The notes: generated from the letters alone by a model not told the origin. 64,000 nucleotides of DNA from Dastarcus helophoroides (GCA_028583605.1 CM053330.1:25747233-25811232), one strand, 5' to 3'; shown: positions 34,048 to 45,790, counted from the first letter of the stretch. Numbers and translations are program-made.

Positions 34048-34856
34048 TGTTTAATAGCCATATAGGCCTTTGGTAGTGTTAGGATATGTGTCTTGACAAA
34101 CTTTATCATTTTGTGGTGTTCTGTAAGGTTCTCCGCTCTTATTTTTTCTGTCTGATGGATTTGTAAGGCATAGCTGGCTGCCTCCCCCTTTGCACAAATA
34201 TAAAAGTGAGGAAGGCCCATTGCTATCGTAGGGATGGTATGCAGCCCCCGTTATACTCAGACAAGCCAGCCGTTGCTGCACTCTGCTTTGGACCAATTTT
34301 TCTTCAGTTTTTGGACTTGGATCTTACTACCGTTAAGTATAATCATAAGATCATTGTCCGTTTTAGTACTCATGATTCAACAATTAAGGAGCGGAATGTT
34401 CATAATGCCTCTATAGCTTGGTTGGTCGTCGCTTTAAGATATGTATTCCAGCAAAGTCTGGAGTCTCTGGAGTCAAGTTGGACTCCTAGATATTTTCCTC
34501 CACCTAAAAGAGTAAGTTCTTTTTTATTAAAATATAGAGCTCTTAAGTTTAGCTTTTTCCTTTTCGTACAGGAAACGGTTCTTATTTTCTCCGCGCTGAC
34601 TCTTAACTCTTCCTTTTGACATCATTTGCCGTCAATATTTACGGTATTTTGCATTAAGCTATGTTTTACAATTTCATGCTTGCCCCTTGCCGTAATTAGT
34701 AGATTATCTGCTTAACTTTAAGCCAGAGTTAGTCAGGTCACAGAGAAGATCATCGACCACAATTGGCCACAGAAGGAATGAAAGTATCCCTCCTTGGGGG
34801 CAACCTCTATCTGATGTCACGGCAATTGAATCACCACCATCACTCTTTTAATAATC
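34048..34856 (-). pseudogene. Reverse transcriptase fragment, I/LOA-like retrotransposon
   Basis: On the minus strand the text GCPQGGILSFLLWPIVVDDLL appears near 34780-34830 in one frame, ADNLLITARGKHE near 34690 in another (the catalytic DD is DN), then a VSAEKIRTV segment near 34600, LGGGKYLGVQLDSRDSRLCW near 34480 and RAENLTEHHKMI near 34130. Frameshifts and stops break it. The order GCPQG, xxDD, YLGVxLD is that of I-superfamily reverse transcriptases such as the element at 43250-45790. The 137-codon frame at 34206-34619 on the other strand is its shadow. Confidence 0.75.
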
Positions 34857-34869
34857 CAGATTCACGAGA

Positions 34870-35055
34870 TATGCTTTGTGCACATTACTTCATGACATGA
34901 CAAGTCGGACACCAAGTACTCGTTACTCATTGCTACGAGTATTTTTCGATTTGTTGTATTTTTTTCCCGTTTATTTTCTCGAGTGAGCAACCAATTGAAG
35001 GAACAGCAATATGAAAGCGCTCTCGAACAATGAACCGGTCGACCAGAGTATGTGT
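34870..35055. repeat. Dispersed repeat, copy B (uninterrupted)
   Basis: Matches both halves of the repeat at 28930-29730 and shows the empty site of the CCGGGTGG element near 34957. Family unknown. Confidence 0.7.
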
Positions 35056-35442
35056 CCTTTTAATAGGTTATTAGCTTATAAATCTTGTAATGCGTTAATT
35101 CGAATCATTTCCGTATTTCAAATAATTATAAATTTCAACCATATACATTCAGCTTTTATTTCAAAGTCTGTAGAAGACGAAATAAAAGAAATCGGCTTTA
35201 ATATAGTAAAAAAATTCAAAATTAGAATAAAAAAAAATTCTAGGAAAAAGTAGAAATTGTCGAAAAACTTGAAATATCTTAAAAAACACTCTTTGTAAAT
35301 TGCTTTTTTTTGAAATTCCACTCCTAATTCGAAATATGTAATTTTTCAAAATAAAAAAATCCAGTGTTCCCAAAATTTTGATTTTCTTTTCGAAAATTTT
35401 AGACGTTTTTAAATTTTAATTTTTACCATTATTGTCCTCATT
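35056..35442. other. No gene seen
   Basis: AT-rich sequence with scattered satellite phrases. The overlapping short open frames on both strands are low complexity. Confidence 0.4.
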
Positions 35443-35505
35443 TTTTTAAGTTCAATCTATTATGCCTTTAAAACACTGCGAGTGGGATGCAGAAATTAGC
35501 ATAAA
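35443..35505 (-). repeat. Short 3' end fragment of the jockey/CR1-type family
   Basis: Contains CACTGCGAGTGGGATGCAG and the TTTTTTAAGTTCAATC tail, matching 33585-33650 in inverted copies of the same 3' end. It is a deleted remnant of about 60 bases. Confidence 0.65.
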
Positions 35506-37570
35506 TTGTAATTGTAGGGAACAAATTTTTTGTTTAAACTTGAATGGAATTGATCGAGATTTTGTTACGTTAAGTAAATGTTTCCTCAAATTTAGAATTT
35601 TCTCTCCAGATTTGTTTTTAATCCTGAAATTTCGTTTTTTATCTCGAAATATTAAGTTCTTTCTCAAAATATTCTCAAAATTTTGAACTTAAAATAGTAT
35701 TATTATAGTTGAAATTTCAAATAAAAAAAAAATTAAGTTGATACTTTAAATTTGGTGACAATTCCAGAAAACAACTTGAAAATTATAGAAACTAAATTTC
35801 GTAATTTTGAGTATTCGCGATCTAAGACTTTACCTTGATTTGACTTCTAGTTATTTCACCTTTTTAACTTCACATGTTTATCTTTATTTTCGAGTTTTCT
35901 CTAAATTTAAAATTAGGTTTTTCTTCAGTGCTCATTTAAAACTGAAAATTTAGGTAACACATAAAAAGAATAAATTTGAATTTTTCCAGAAAAAAATAAA
36001 TATTCCAAAAAATCTAAATATACAAAAAAGTTAATTGTTTCCCAAAATTTTTATTTTATTTTGTTGACATTTTCAATTTAAACTTGAAATTCTTAATTTA
36101 TGGAGAACTTATTAAAATATTTCCAAATTTTATAAAGTTTATTTTTCCAAATTCTGGTTTTAATTTTGAAATTTTAATTTACTCTTTAAAAGCTTTAATT
36201 GCATTTCGAAATTTCAAATTTTTTGTTAAAATTTGGATGTTTAAGTTCGAACTTTTTCTTTTAGTAAAATAGTATCAAAAATGTTAGAAACAAACTTAAG
36301 AATTTTATTTTAAAATCGCAATTGCAGGGAGCGGATTAAACTTGCTAAGGGGGTCCTGTATAACACATGGGTAGGGGCCGTTAAATATTTGTATACTATA
36401 AATATGTGACTAAAAAAGTTGCACTTTGGTGGGGGCCTTTACATACCTATTTTTTGAAAATGAACCTTTTTGTGGAATTGAAAACAAAAAAAGGGAAGCT
36501 ATTAACTTTAGGGGGGGGGCTCCTCTGCTACTACATATGTTGTACACCCTTAGATTCTCTCCTGCAATATAAGAACTTTAAGTTGATAAATAATTATTCA
36601 AATTTTGAAATTGAAATTTTAAATTTCGAGAAAAAAATACAAACTCCAGAACAATGTCCAAATTTATTAATTTTATTAAACTGGAGTGTTTTCGAAATTT
36701 ACACTTTTTTCTCAAAATTTCCGTTTTCGATTTGAAATTTTTATTTTTTTTCTTTCAATAAATTTCAGTTACAAAATTTGATTTTCGAAAAAAAGGGTAC
36801 AATTTGTAGATTTAAATTGCATTATGAAAAAAAAAAAACAAACTCGAATAGTGAAAACCAACATGTTCTCAAAAATTTTGAGTCTTCGCTTGAACATTTG
36901 ATTTCTCTCTTAATAAATAATTAAATCACATGGTTTTTTGTTTTCACTAGCACACTTCATTTTAAAAAATTATCTAAGTTATTTCAAAAAATGAAAACTA
37001 CTGACAAATTCCCAAAAAAATGGTTTTCAATATGGTTAATATCAAAATTAATTTTATTTCAGACATTTTTTAATAATTTTAATTGCCTTAAACCAATTGA
37101 AACTTTTTTAAAATTGGACGTAACAATGTTAATAATAAGCTAAGTAATTATTATTTTACTCCAAAAAGGAGTCATCTTAAAAATAAAATTTTTAATTATT
37201 TAGTCAGTTAATTAGTTATAGGTTCAAACTTAAAATCTTCAGTTTAAAAAATACTTCGAGTCGATTCTTTTAGCCAATTTCGGATGTCGATTTTTTGTTT
37301 TTAATTAATGCCAGTTAATTATTCAATATTTTACAGATTTCAGTGTAGATGTGAAATCATCGTAAATTTGTGAACGTCGATGAACATCGCATCTTTACTT
37401 TGGAACTAAATTGTTCATAATTTGATGATAAAATAAAAAAAATCGGTTTTAGAATGTCGAAGCAACAGCCTTTCTTAAGATATCTCACTTGACATCACCC
37501 TCCACCCCCTTCAAAATTGGAGTCCCATTTCGAACATCCTTGGAATGAAAACAAATATTTTCAAAATATA
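35506..37570. other. AT-rich DNA with weak satellite; no gene seen
   Basis: Mixed-polarity degenerate satellite (35600-36300, 36600-36900) and unclassified AT-rich sequence. 36330-36560 differs in having several runs of three to nine G, including a nine-G run near 36513, and may be an unrelated repeat. The 109-codon frame 36406-36735 crosses this stretch but shows no domain. Confidence 0.45.
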
Positions 37571-38607
37571 GAGGCTGATTCAAAATCTGATGTACAAATT
37601 TTAAGAGCCTATTTCTGGGGTCAAAATTAAACTTTTTTTCCCATAAACATGTGTTCCAAAATGCACCCTCCCGGAGCTACAGCCACCCTTAATTGGGCAA
37701 GAAAAATCGATTATATCAAATCGTGACTACAGTTACGGATCAAATCATTTAAAAATTTGCAAGAACCTGTTTTTCTAGCCACTCTATCCATTTTTTGGTT
37801 CAAAAATAATGTAAAGCTAATTTAAGGGGGGCCGAGGGGTGTCTTTAAATTTATCTGCCGAAATTTTATGTTTTCAACAAGAAATTTGGAATTTAAATAA
37901 CATCATATACTTAGTCATAAAAAAATTTAATATTTATATCTCTTGCATTTTTTTGAAGCAATTCATAGTTTGCGAGGAAATCGGTGGCACCAACGGGGAT
38001 TATTATGACAGTTATCCAACAAAATTTACAATTAGTGGACTTTCTAGCCCAAAATAACTAATGACGAACACTGAATAACAATTTTTAATTTAAACTAACG
38101 TTAAAGAGTGCTTAGAAATTCAAAAAATAAAATAGAAAACCTGAATCACAGCCTCAAGACTTGTAGGATTGATTATTTTGATAATACCGCCTTTCGTTGA
38201 CCATGATTCTCTTTCAAACGGTTAGCTGTATCAAAAAAATGCGGGGCACCGGAAATTTAGACTTTCTCGTGACTCTCTAGATGATGTTATTTGATTTCCA
38301 AATTTCTTGGTTGAAACATAAAATTTTGGCTCAAAAATATAAAGAACCTCTCTATCCCCCCCTAAAATTAGGTTTACATTAATTTTGAAACAAAAAATGA
38401 ATATAACGCCTAAAAAATCAGATTCTTCCAAATTTTCAAAATATTTGATTCATGCGTTACAATTTAACACAATTGGTCTTCTTACGCAACTTACTGCTGA
38501 AGCTCGAAGGGCGTGCATTTTAGGACACATGTGTATAAAAAGAAAAGGTCTTATTTTGATCCCAAAAAAGCTCTTAAAATATGTGCATCGAATTTTGAAT
38601 CACCCCG
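37571..38607. mobile_element. TA-flanked palindromic element, 1037 bp
   Basis: The left end reads GAGGCTGATTCAAAATC; the right end, reverse-complemented, reads CGGGGTGATTCAAAATTCG. TA lies at 37569-37570 and 38608-38609. Arms pair over about 360 bases, with matching inner blocks such as ACATGTGTTCCAAAATGCA (37647) against its complement (38523) and CAAGAAATTTGGAA near 37878 against 38298. The loop is about 300 bp. Non-autonomous and of the same broad type as the other TA elements here. Confidence 0.8.
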
Positions 38608-38609
38608 TA

Positions 38610-39320
38610 TAAATAGATAACCAATAAAAACCTAAAAAAGGTCGAAGATATGAACTTTAAAGCGCGACCCCCGACAATCGCTAATAATCTCATTTTCTAT
38701 TAAATGGTTCTTACATTGTTTATTACAAGGGGAATTTATATGACGGCATTTGCAAATAATAAAATTCTCTATCCCACCACGTCACGGCAAAGAAAAAGGC
38801 AATAAGAAAGGTGTAAAACAAATTATAATAACTTGAAAGTTATCGAGGCATCTCATAACCATAAGAAGCAAAGAGGGTGGAGGGCAACTGCTAGGGTGTG
38901 AATATTCCACGCGATAAGCAGTTAGTTTTCATCTAGAATTCGTCGCAGGTCCAATTCCGTCGACCGCATATCCTATTATTTTTTCATGATATTGCAAATT
39001 ATCCATCAAGGCGGGAGGGAGCTCACGGAAAATAGAAGAAGAGGAACGGTTAAAAATGCCGAAAGCTGCTCGGCCGGAAACTTAATTATATTGGATATTT
39101 CTAGATGCTGCTAGGGAGATTTACAATCGAATCTATCGGGACCTGATCGATGAGCTTCGACTACATCGCCTTGCCTCAGTCGTACCCTCCGAGGGGATTT
39201 TCTGCTATTTTATTTCTTTGCGCCAGAGTGCATACGAGAAAAGCGTTTCCAAGCTCACCGGGATTTCTCTCCTAGAATCTACAAATTGTTAACAGATACA
39301 TGACACATAATTTTAATATT
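38610..39320. other. Unique, less AT-rich island
   Basis: Complex sequence with CpG and no repeats, for example 38740-39250. It looks like selectively maintained non-coding DNA rather than a coding exon, because stops are frequent in all frames. No function can be assigned. Confidence 0.4.
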
Positions 39321-40382
39321 TAACACCATTTTTTTTAAAATAAAGCGGGAAATCAAATTTTCTTCAGAAACAATATCAAAATCACTCAAAGAGTTCTCTT
39401 TATCTCTTGAAAATATTGCATTTAGTCTCTCCAATGTACATTGAATTCAATTATTAATGCAATAGTGAGAGATGTTTTGAGCACGAAATTAATGAAGCAG
39501 TTTAGATCTTTTCTCCCGAGCACAATATAAATAAGCAACTGTTATTTTTTTTTCTTTTCAAACCACAAACAAAATTACTTTTTGGACCACTGAAGTTAAA
39601 TCTGAAGTATTAAGAGTGCCCTAATTGTGCTTAAAACAATTTCTTAGATTGAGTCTGAGGGCGTAGCTCCTCGATGTTTGCAAGGGGGCCAATATTGAAT
39701 TAGAAGCGTCGAATAATTCAATTTCTAAAATTCTAGGTTCATTTTCATTTCGTTTGACGACATCAGTTGCAACATAATGGCGTTGACCAGCGGTAAAATT
39801 GAATAAGTGCAGCATTCGCCCCCCTTTTTCAGACCGGATTCCATCCCGAGCCGAAAGGAGACGAGAATACATATTCATGTAATTGTAATCACATCATGCA
39901 TGTGTCATTTGAGCAGTGTAACTACATTTCCTGAGCATTGTCGGCGGGTTATCGCTACCCTCCCCTCATTTCAACTTCATAATTCACCCCCCGACTTTTA
40001 ATGCATCATCATCCCAGCCGAGCAAACAATACAGTGACTTGGACAATGCATATTAAAACATTGCGTCTATATGCTCGGGTTTCACTTACGATTCGATTAT
40101 TCAGCGGGGGCTGCAAACCGTGGACAAGCTTAACAAAGCGACACAATAACAGGACTTTTAGACGTTTGCGTTGTAAACATGCCACGCCGTCGAGATAGAT
40201 TCGTCAATATCTCGTTTAATCCCTATGAATTTCCGACTTTGACAATTGAAATTTGAGGTGCATCAAACAAGTTTCTACCTTTACGATTTGGCTTCCTAGC
40301 ATGATTTAACCATTCGGTTGAAGTCTCTTAGCGTATGGTTTGAAATCCAAGTTTCTTAAGGATATCTTCACCTACTCCTCGT
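39321..40382. other. Unique sequence, no gene shown
   Basis: AT-rich to 39640, then a less AT-rich stretch (39780-40200) with short open frames on both strands that overlap and lack recognisable domains. From about 40300 it leads into the Penelope-like element. Confidence 0.35.
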
Positions 40383-40845
40383 CCTTCACAAAATTTAATA
40401 GATTCTTCTAAAGCCTTCCTTCCTTATGTTCACGGAGTAACAGATCAAATCGGAAAATTATTGAGAAAACACATCATTAAACCCATTTTTTCATCATCCT
40501 CAAACATCCAACAGCTCCTCCCATCTCCCAAAGATAAAATTTCATCCTTTCCTTCTAATGGTGTGTACAGGGTTCCTTGTTTTTGTGGTTCAGTGTACAA
40601 TTGGAGAAACGGGGCGATCATTTAAGACCCGAATATCCGAGCACCAAAGATGTCTTAAGCCTGGTTTATTTTCGTAGTCAGCCATTGCGGAACGTCAACA
40701 TGAGACCGCACATAAGATTCTTTTTGATAATATTTCAATTATATCCAATATTCCCAATTACCATAATAGAAAGGTACGCGAGGTCACTGAAATCCAAAAG
40801 TTCCCCAAAAACTTCAACAGAGACGACGGTAAAGCACTGAACTAA
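40383..40845 (+). pseudogene. Penelope-like element C terminus with GIY-YIG nuclease, frameshifted
   Basis: Encodes the end of a Penelope-like reverse transcriptase and its GIY-YIG endonuclease, which nicks the target DNA. The frame reads KAFLPYVHGVTDQIGKLLRK (40410 on), then LLPSPKD, then GVYRVPCFCGSVY. One extra base near 40600 shifts the frame, after which IGETGRSFKTRISEHQRCL follows: GVY and YIG stand for the GIY and YIG motifs and KTRISEH holds the expected catalytic arginine. A TAG lies further on near 40675, then HETAHKILFDN, KVREVTEIQKFP and a stop at 40843-40845. It is inactive. Confidence 0.85.
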
Positions 40846-41325
40846 ACACTGTGGCTTGTGATTAAGGGGGTGAAACCTTCTTTGGACTTAATCAAGAGAT
40901 GACGGTTACATGCTTTCCTCCATCTGGAAACCAACCATCGGAAATCTTCGCGAGTGATGGCACAGACGAATGGTATATAAAGTTTCCCTTTCTTTCTTTT
41001 CTCTCAGAAGAGTTTCGCCTCTGGTATGGTGAACACACTGAGTTACCGTGCTCTTCTGTCTAAACTTTCTCATCCTTTGTACCAAATTTTCAATTCAGAA
41101 GAGTTTCGCTTCTGGTATGGTGGACATACTGAGTTACCGTGCTCTGATGTTTTGAAATTGGCGCAATTTTTTCATTTTTTGTATATTTATTTGTATTTTA
41201 TCTTTTTGTTCCCGAAGAAGCCCCCTCTGATGGTGGGCGAAACGTCGAACACTTTTAGTAGTTCTTTGACAGGGTCCAATTCCGGAAGAAGTATATCCTG
41301 TACTTTCTTAAGGAACGTTTCATTC
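40846..41325 (+). mobile_element. Penelope-like 3' region (pLTR-like)
   Basis: Follows the GIY-YIG frame directly. It holds a tandem duplication of a block of about 50 bp (AGAAGAGTTTCGCCTCTGGT near 41007 and again near 41099) and ends with GATGGTGGGCGAAACGTCG (41230 on) and GAAGAAGTATATCCTGTAC. The same terminal block recurs at 42910-43002 and, inverted, at 41440-41520. Penelope elements carry such terminal repeats, often with hammerhead motifs, for which GAAACGTC at 41239-41246 is a candidate core. Confidence 0.65.
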
Positions 41326-41410
41326 AGGAATAAATCGAAGTTCAGGTTTTTATGTTAGCAGATGCATTTAATCGAAACTACATAATGTAGAGGAATTGAG
41401 TCTAAATTAT

Positions 41411-41620
41411 CTAGCAAGAAATAAGATTAAAGAATATAGCTCTTTCGGGTTTTGACAATGTCAAAGCACTGTTAAAAGTGTTCGACATTTCTCCCACCAT
41501 CCTACAGAGCTTCTTCAAGAACAAGGAAACACCAAATTCGAGACAAAAAAGCAGATGTAACCCATACCAGAGGTGAAACTTTACCAAAATAAAATGGCAA
41601 AAAGACAACATAGATTAACT
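41411..41620 (-). repeat. Inverted Penelope pLTR fragment
   Basis: Minus-strand copy of the 3' block, with GATGGTGGGAGAAATGTCG, ACACTTTTAACAGTGCTTTG and CACCTCTGGTATGGGTTA. It is diverged from the copies at 41220 and 42920. Confidence 0.7.
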
Positions 41621-41639
41621 GAGAAGAAGAGTAACGGCA

Positions 41640-42770
41640 AGTAAATATGTCAACTATGCGAGAAGCGAAAAACTTTTTTAAAAAAGGTTAAACCCGGATT
41701 CTGAGCGTGGAAGCTTTCGTAAGAAAAAACAAAGTTGTAAACCAACTTTATTGTATAAGCTATGCGTTTTCCTGAATTGCATTAAGGAGCTGAAGGTTTT
41801 CACGGAGTATTTTTAGGAAAAAAGTCTAAATTTTTCGAAAACAGTTCATATATTAAGAGAATGACAAAATTTTATAAAAGAGGTAAAGCGTTTCAGGTTT
41901 ACTGAACCTTTCCAGAAAAAAGTAATTATTTTAAGTAAAAATTCAAAATTTATAAAGTTAAAATTTCTCGAAATTTCCGGAGAAAATTTTAGTTATATCT
42001 ACTATTTTATGCTTAAAAAAGCTGAAGTTTAGTGAAAATGCCAACATTTTTTGCTTTTAAATCAACATTTTGGGAACTACGCAAACAATTTTAAGGTTGT
42101 ACTGGATATATTTAGAAAATGATCGAAAATTCCAGCAATATTTTTTAAATTTCGGGCCTAAGATGCAAATATTGTTTAAAAGAATAAAATGTGTAAGTAA
42201 AAATCCCAAATTTAAAAATATCCACGAAAAAATTTGCAAATTTCAAGTTTACAATTTCGATTTGAGATTGAAATTGATATTTTATTTTGGTACTAAAGAG
42301 TTTTTTTTTGAATTCCACTCCAAAAACTCTTACGGCTAAAAATATTGACTTCCGACTCTAAATTTTAACTTTGTTTTCATAATTTTGGAATTTTTCTCAA
42401 AACTTCGGCATTTTGCTCGTAATTTTAACTTTAATCACATACTACATTATAGTCGAAATTTTGGGAAAACACAATAAAAAAATTGCGTCAAATATTTCGA
42501 ATGCATAGTCGAATCGTAAATTTGACTGTAAATTCGAAAGATACGAATTAAAAGTTAGATTTATAATGGAAAATTTCAAGAAAAAATTAGAAATTAAAAA
42601 ACTTTTTTATTTTAAATGCTTCGGGGAAATCTATCGTTTCAATTATAAAATGGAAAAAATTCGAGATTTTAAGTAAGAGTTAGTCCCAAGCTAAAATTCA
42701 GATTGCCAGACAAATTCTGAAATTCCAGAAAATACCGAGATTGTTCTCAATTTGTTTTGTTTTTTTAAAA
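41640..42770. repeat. A-rich satellite-like DNA
   Basis: Degenerate AAATTTCGA phrases, mainly A-rich with a T-rich patch at 42340-42440, between Penelope fragments. No gene is visible; the 89-codon frame at 42070-42339 is low complexity. Confidence 0.45.
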
Positions 42771-42784
42771 AGTTTGGGTTTGAT

Positions 42785-43010
42785 AACGAAGGCTTCCACG
42801 GCCAGAGTCAGTACAGGATATACTTCTTCCAGGATTGGACGAAGAGGAATATGAGGAAAAAAAGACCAATTTCATATTCCTCTTTTCATTTATTTTTCTT
42901 TCCTTTGTTCCCAAAGAAGCCCCCTACGATGGTGGGCGAAACGTCGAACACTTTTAGTAGTTCTTTGACATGGTTCAATCCCGGAAGAAGTATATCCTGT
43001 AAAGTTTGGG
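42785..43010 (+). repeat. Penelope pLTR fragment with inverted ends
   Basis: Contains GATGGTGGGCGAAACGTCG (42929 on) and ends GGAAGAAGTATATCCTGTA. Its start holds the complement (CAGGATATACTTCTTCCAGG at 42812), so the fragment can fold on itself. The interior carries GAGGAATATGAGG and its complement ATATTCCTCTTTTC. Confidence 0.65.
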
Positions 43011-43793
43011 TTACTTGAACCTCCAAATTTTGATGTTATCTCGAAATTTTGGTTTTCACTTTATATTCTCAATTTTAACCATAAAATGTTGAAAATTTAG
43101 AACTTAAGTTTTTTGAATAAATAGAAAAGTTTGAATTTCAGTTGGAAAATTTAAAATTAGAAATCTAATTTCTACTAATTGTAAGAATTACATATTTAAA
43201 ATAAACATTTCAAATTTTGGAGGGGAAGAAATAAAAATATACGCAATAGGTGGGTTTTCTGAGTACACCCATGAGATGAGCAAGTACGAATTTAGGCCTT
43301 ACAAAAAAAAGGCGACAAATACAACATACGAAACATGGGCGTACGAGAGTGTTCTGGATTCTGGATTCTAGGTGGGTTGCCTAGAGTTTAGACTAGCACT
43401 TAGGCCACCCTTTCCGGATCCATTGTGTTATCCTCGTGATTGAGGTGCCTTTGGGGTCATTCATTAAGCTACTTAACCGTGTTGAGAATCTGAAGAACGT
43501 CCCTTGAAACGGCCTCTCTTAAACTGGCCACACTAGGCTAGAAGTCCCCCAGCGTGGATACTCTGATTGATGCTAGTGCTGGGCAGTGATACATCAGGTG
43601 CTCGACACTTTCTTCTTTTTCCAAACACCCCCTACAACTCGGAATCGTTTATAATTCCCATTCTGTGGAGGTGTTTGTTTAATGGCCAGTAACCTGTCCA
43701 AATCCCTACAAGTTTTCTGAGGTTATTTCTTGAAAGTTGTAGGCATAGTTTTGCCCTTTCCCTGCACGGCATTCTAGTGAATGCCTGATTCTG

Positions 43794-44324
43794 TCAGCAT
43801 GTTGTTATTGATGCCCATTGGGCTTTGTGTTTACGATGAATTTCTTCGTTAAGTAGGGATCTTACGGTTGATCTAGTCAGGGGAAGGTCTGGTTCTGGTT
43901 CAACGAATTGTCCTTCCAAACCCTTCCTCGTCAGTTTGTCAGCGCGTTCGTTTCCCTTTTCTCCAGAATGTCTTTTAATCCATATTAAATCAATTGCATT
44001 CTCCTGTGATAGACGTTCTAAAGCTAGGTGGCAGTTCCATACCAGCACTGAGTTTGTTTTCACATTCCTCAGAGCCTTAAGTGCTGCCTGGCTGTCCGTC
44101 TTTATTTGGATATATTTTCCTGTAATGTTCAGTTGCGTCATTTGTTCGGCGCTATATAAAATTCCCAACATCTCTGCTTGGAAAATTGTTGAGTATTTAT
44201 CTAACTTAATACTTACATTCAGATTCAAGTCTTCTAAGAAGATTCCTGTTCCAGTGCCCGTATTTGTTTTCGATCCATCCGTGTATATACTTACGTCTGG
44301 TATCCATGCCTGTAGTTCATCCAT
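43794..44324 (-). CDS. RNase H domain of the I/LOA-like element (open frame within relic)
   Basis: A 176-residue frame. RNase H removes the RNA strand of the RNA-DNA hybrid after reverse transcription. The catalytic acidic residues are all present: D16 (YTDGS), E51 (FQAE), D77 (KTDSQ) and D129 (NERAD), with H119 in WIKRHSGEKGNE. It ends at a stop where the element's downstream knuckle should follow in another frame, and the upstream reverse transcriptase is broken, so it is a preserved domain rather than a working gene. Confidence 0.85.
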   Translation of the reverse strand: MDELQAWIPDVSIYTDGSKTNTGTGTGIFLEDLNLNVSIKLDKYSTIFQAEMLGILYSAEQMTQLNITGKYIQIKTDSQAALKALRNVKTNSVLVWNCHLALERLSQENAIDLIWIKRHSGEKGNERADKLTRKGLEGQFVEPEPDLPLTRSTVRSLLNEEIHRKHKAQWASITTC

Positions 44325-44666
44325 TTTTATACGTTAGGATTTTGTAAAGGTATATTTCACTGGTAGATGGTCCATCGGCGCACCCAGAATAGGCGCCTTT
44401 TGGAGCGTCCCCTCCATTATGCGCCGATGACCCACCATTTTATCTGCCGTATTCCACATTCCTCCTGCTCCCAAACGGAGAGCGGAAGTCTACGCTGCCC
44501 CTTCAAGAAATATATCGAGAGGTGGCAGACACAAGATCGCCTCAACTGCTCCTGTTCGAGTGGATTTTATTGCTCCTGTCACTGCCAGACACGTTAGTCT
44601 CTGGATGTGATTTAGTTTTTGTGTAATAGTGGTGCACTTTATCTTTGGTCACCAAACTATAACTCC

Positions 44667-45770
44667 CTAGCTTACAACTGGTCTCATTACTGCCGTGTTT
44701 AGCCAAAAAGCCATCTCAAGTGATAACCCCCAAGACCTCCCGATGGCCCCACGGCATTGCCAAAAGATCTCGTAGGATTTGTTTAATTTATTTTCAATGT
44801 GGTACCTCCAGCTCAGTTTGCTGTCAAGTTCAATACATGGTATTTTACTCAATTTGACAAACTGAGTTGGGTTCCCATGAGTTTCGGAAATTTTAGTCGT
44901 GCTTAATTTCCCCTTATTCGTAAAAAGAACCATTTCCGTCTTTGCAGGGTTTGCTGCTAGGAAATGTTCTTTATACCATTTCTCGACTTTATTTAGGGCA
45001 TCTTGCATTAATTCGAAGAGTACTCCTTCGTGTTTACCTCAAAGCAGAATGATTATATCATCTACGTAGCCAATTGTATAGAGACCCCGGTTGTTGAGTT
45101 TTCGGATAAGGTCATCCGCTATGATTAACCATATAAGGGGGGATAATACATTCCCTTGCGGACATCCCTTACTTACGATTTCTCTGACCGGATAGTCTCC
45201 TACTGTAATTTGTATTGCTCGTCACTTCAAGTATGTGTCGTATGAGTTCCCGCAAGGTGGGTTCAATGCCGCAACGCTCAAGTGCCAGAGAAATGCTATC
45301 GAAGTTAGGTCTATTAAAAGCATCTTCTATGTCCAGGAATACACCCAGGGTGTGTTATTTTACTTCTAGCGATCTCTCGATTCAGTTAACTACTAAATGT
45401 AGTGCAGTTTCGGTAGATCTACCGGAAGTAAAAGCATGTTGTTTTGAATGTAAGGGGTAGAGTATATCGAGGCTATCCCTTGTAATATCTGTCGCACAAC
45501 TCTCCAACGTCTTCAGTAGGAAGGACTGATTGGGTGACATGATTTAGCCTCACCTTAAGGTTTACCAGGTTTTGGGATAAAAATTACTTTGACTTTTTTC
45601 CATTCTCGTGGTATGTATTTAAAGGCAATACATGCCCTAAGAATTTGGTATTTCTGTATTCACACCATTCCTCACTGGAGCAGGGCAGATACGAGAGAGA
45701 TATTAGCAGAGTCCATTTATACTTTTGGTGATGTAAGGCTCTGTCGGTTGCAGGAGAACCGCCTATAAGC
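44667..45770 (-). pseudogene. Reverse transcriptase of the I/LOA-like element
   Basis: Reading 5' to 3' on the minus strand: YIPREWKKVKVIFIPKPGKP then a stop (near 45560), FLDIEDAFNRPNFDSISLAL (motif A, near 45330-45280), RCGIEPTLRELIRHIL, a frameshift near 45220, IVSKGCPQGNVLSPLIWL (near 45180-45130), GLYTIGYVDDIIILL with YVDD encoded at 45057-45068, then an in-frame TGA, and from 45008 NKVEKWYKEHFLAANPAKTE. The three catalytic aspartates survive, but at least two frame breaks and two stops make it inactive. Confidence 0.85.
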
Positions 45771-45790
45771 ATTTTTTACTATATGGGCAT

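Larger units (their letters stand above)
43250..45790 (-). mobile_element. Degraded I/LOA-like non-LTR retrotransposon
   Basis: On the minus strand the order is reverse transcriptase (about 45770-44660), RNase H (44324-43794) and a C-terminal CCHC knuckle (C-x2-C-x8-H-x4-C, CRGCLEKEESVEHLMYHC near 43580-43640). That layout is typical of RNase H-bearing elements of the I superfamily (I, LOA, Outcast types). It is 5'-truncated: no ORF1 or endonuclease was seen. The less AT-rich composition contrasts with the satellite around it. Confidence 0.85.

Noticed and set aside
34206..34619. A 137-codon plus-strand open frame
   Set aside because: It is antisense to an I/LOA-like reverse transcriptase relic whose motifs read on the minus strand.
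36406..36735. A 109-codon open frame
   Set aside because: It starts in a G-run repeat-like stretch and continues into AT-rich sequence; no domain or homology could be seen.
41227..41246. A working hammerhead in the Penelope terminal block
   Set aside because: CTGATGG departs from CTGANGA, stem II barely pairs and the sister copy has CGATGG, so only a decayed motif can be claimed.
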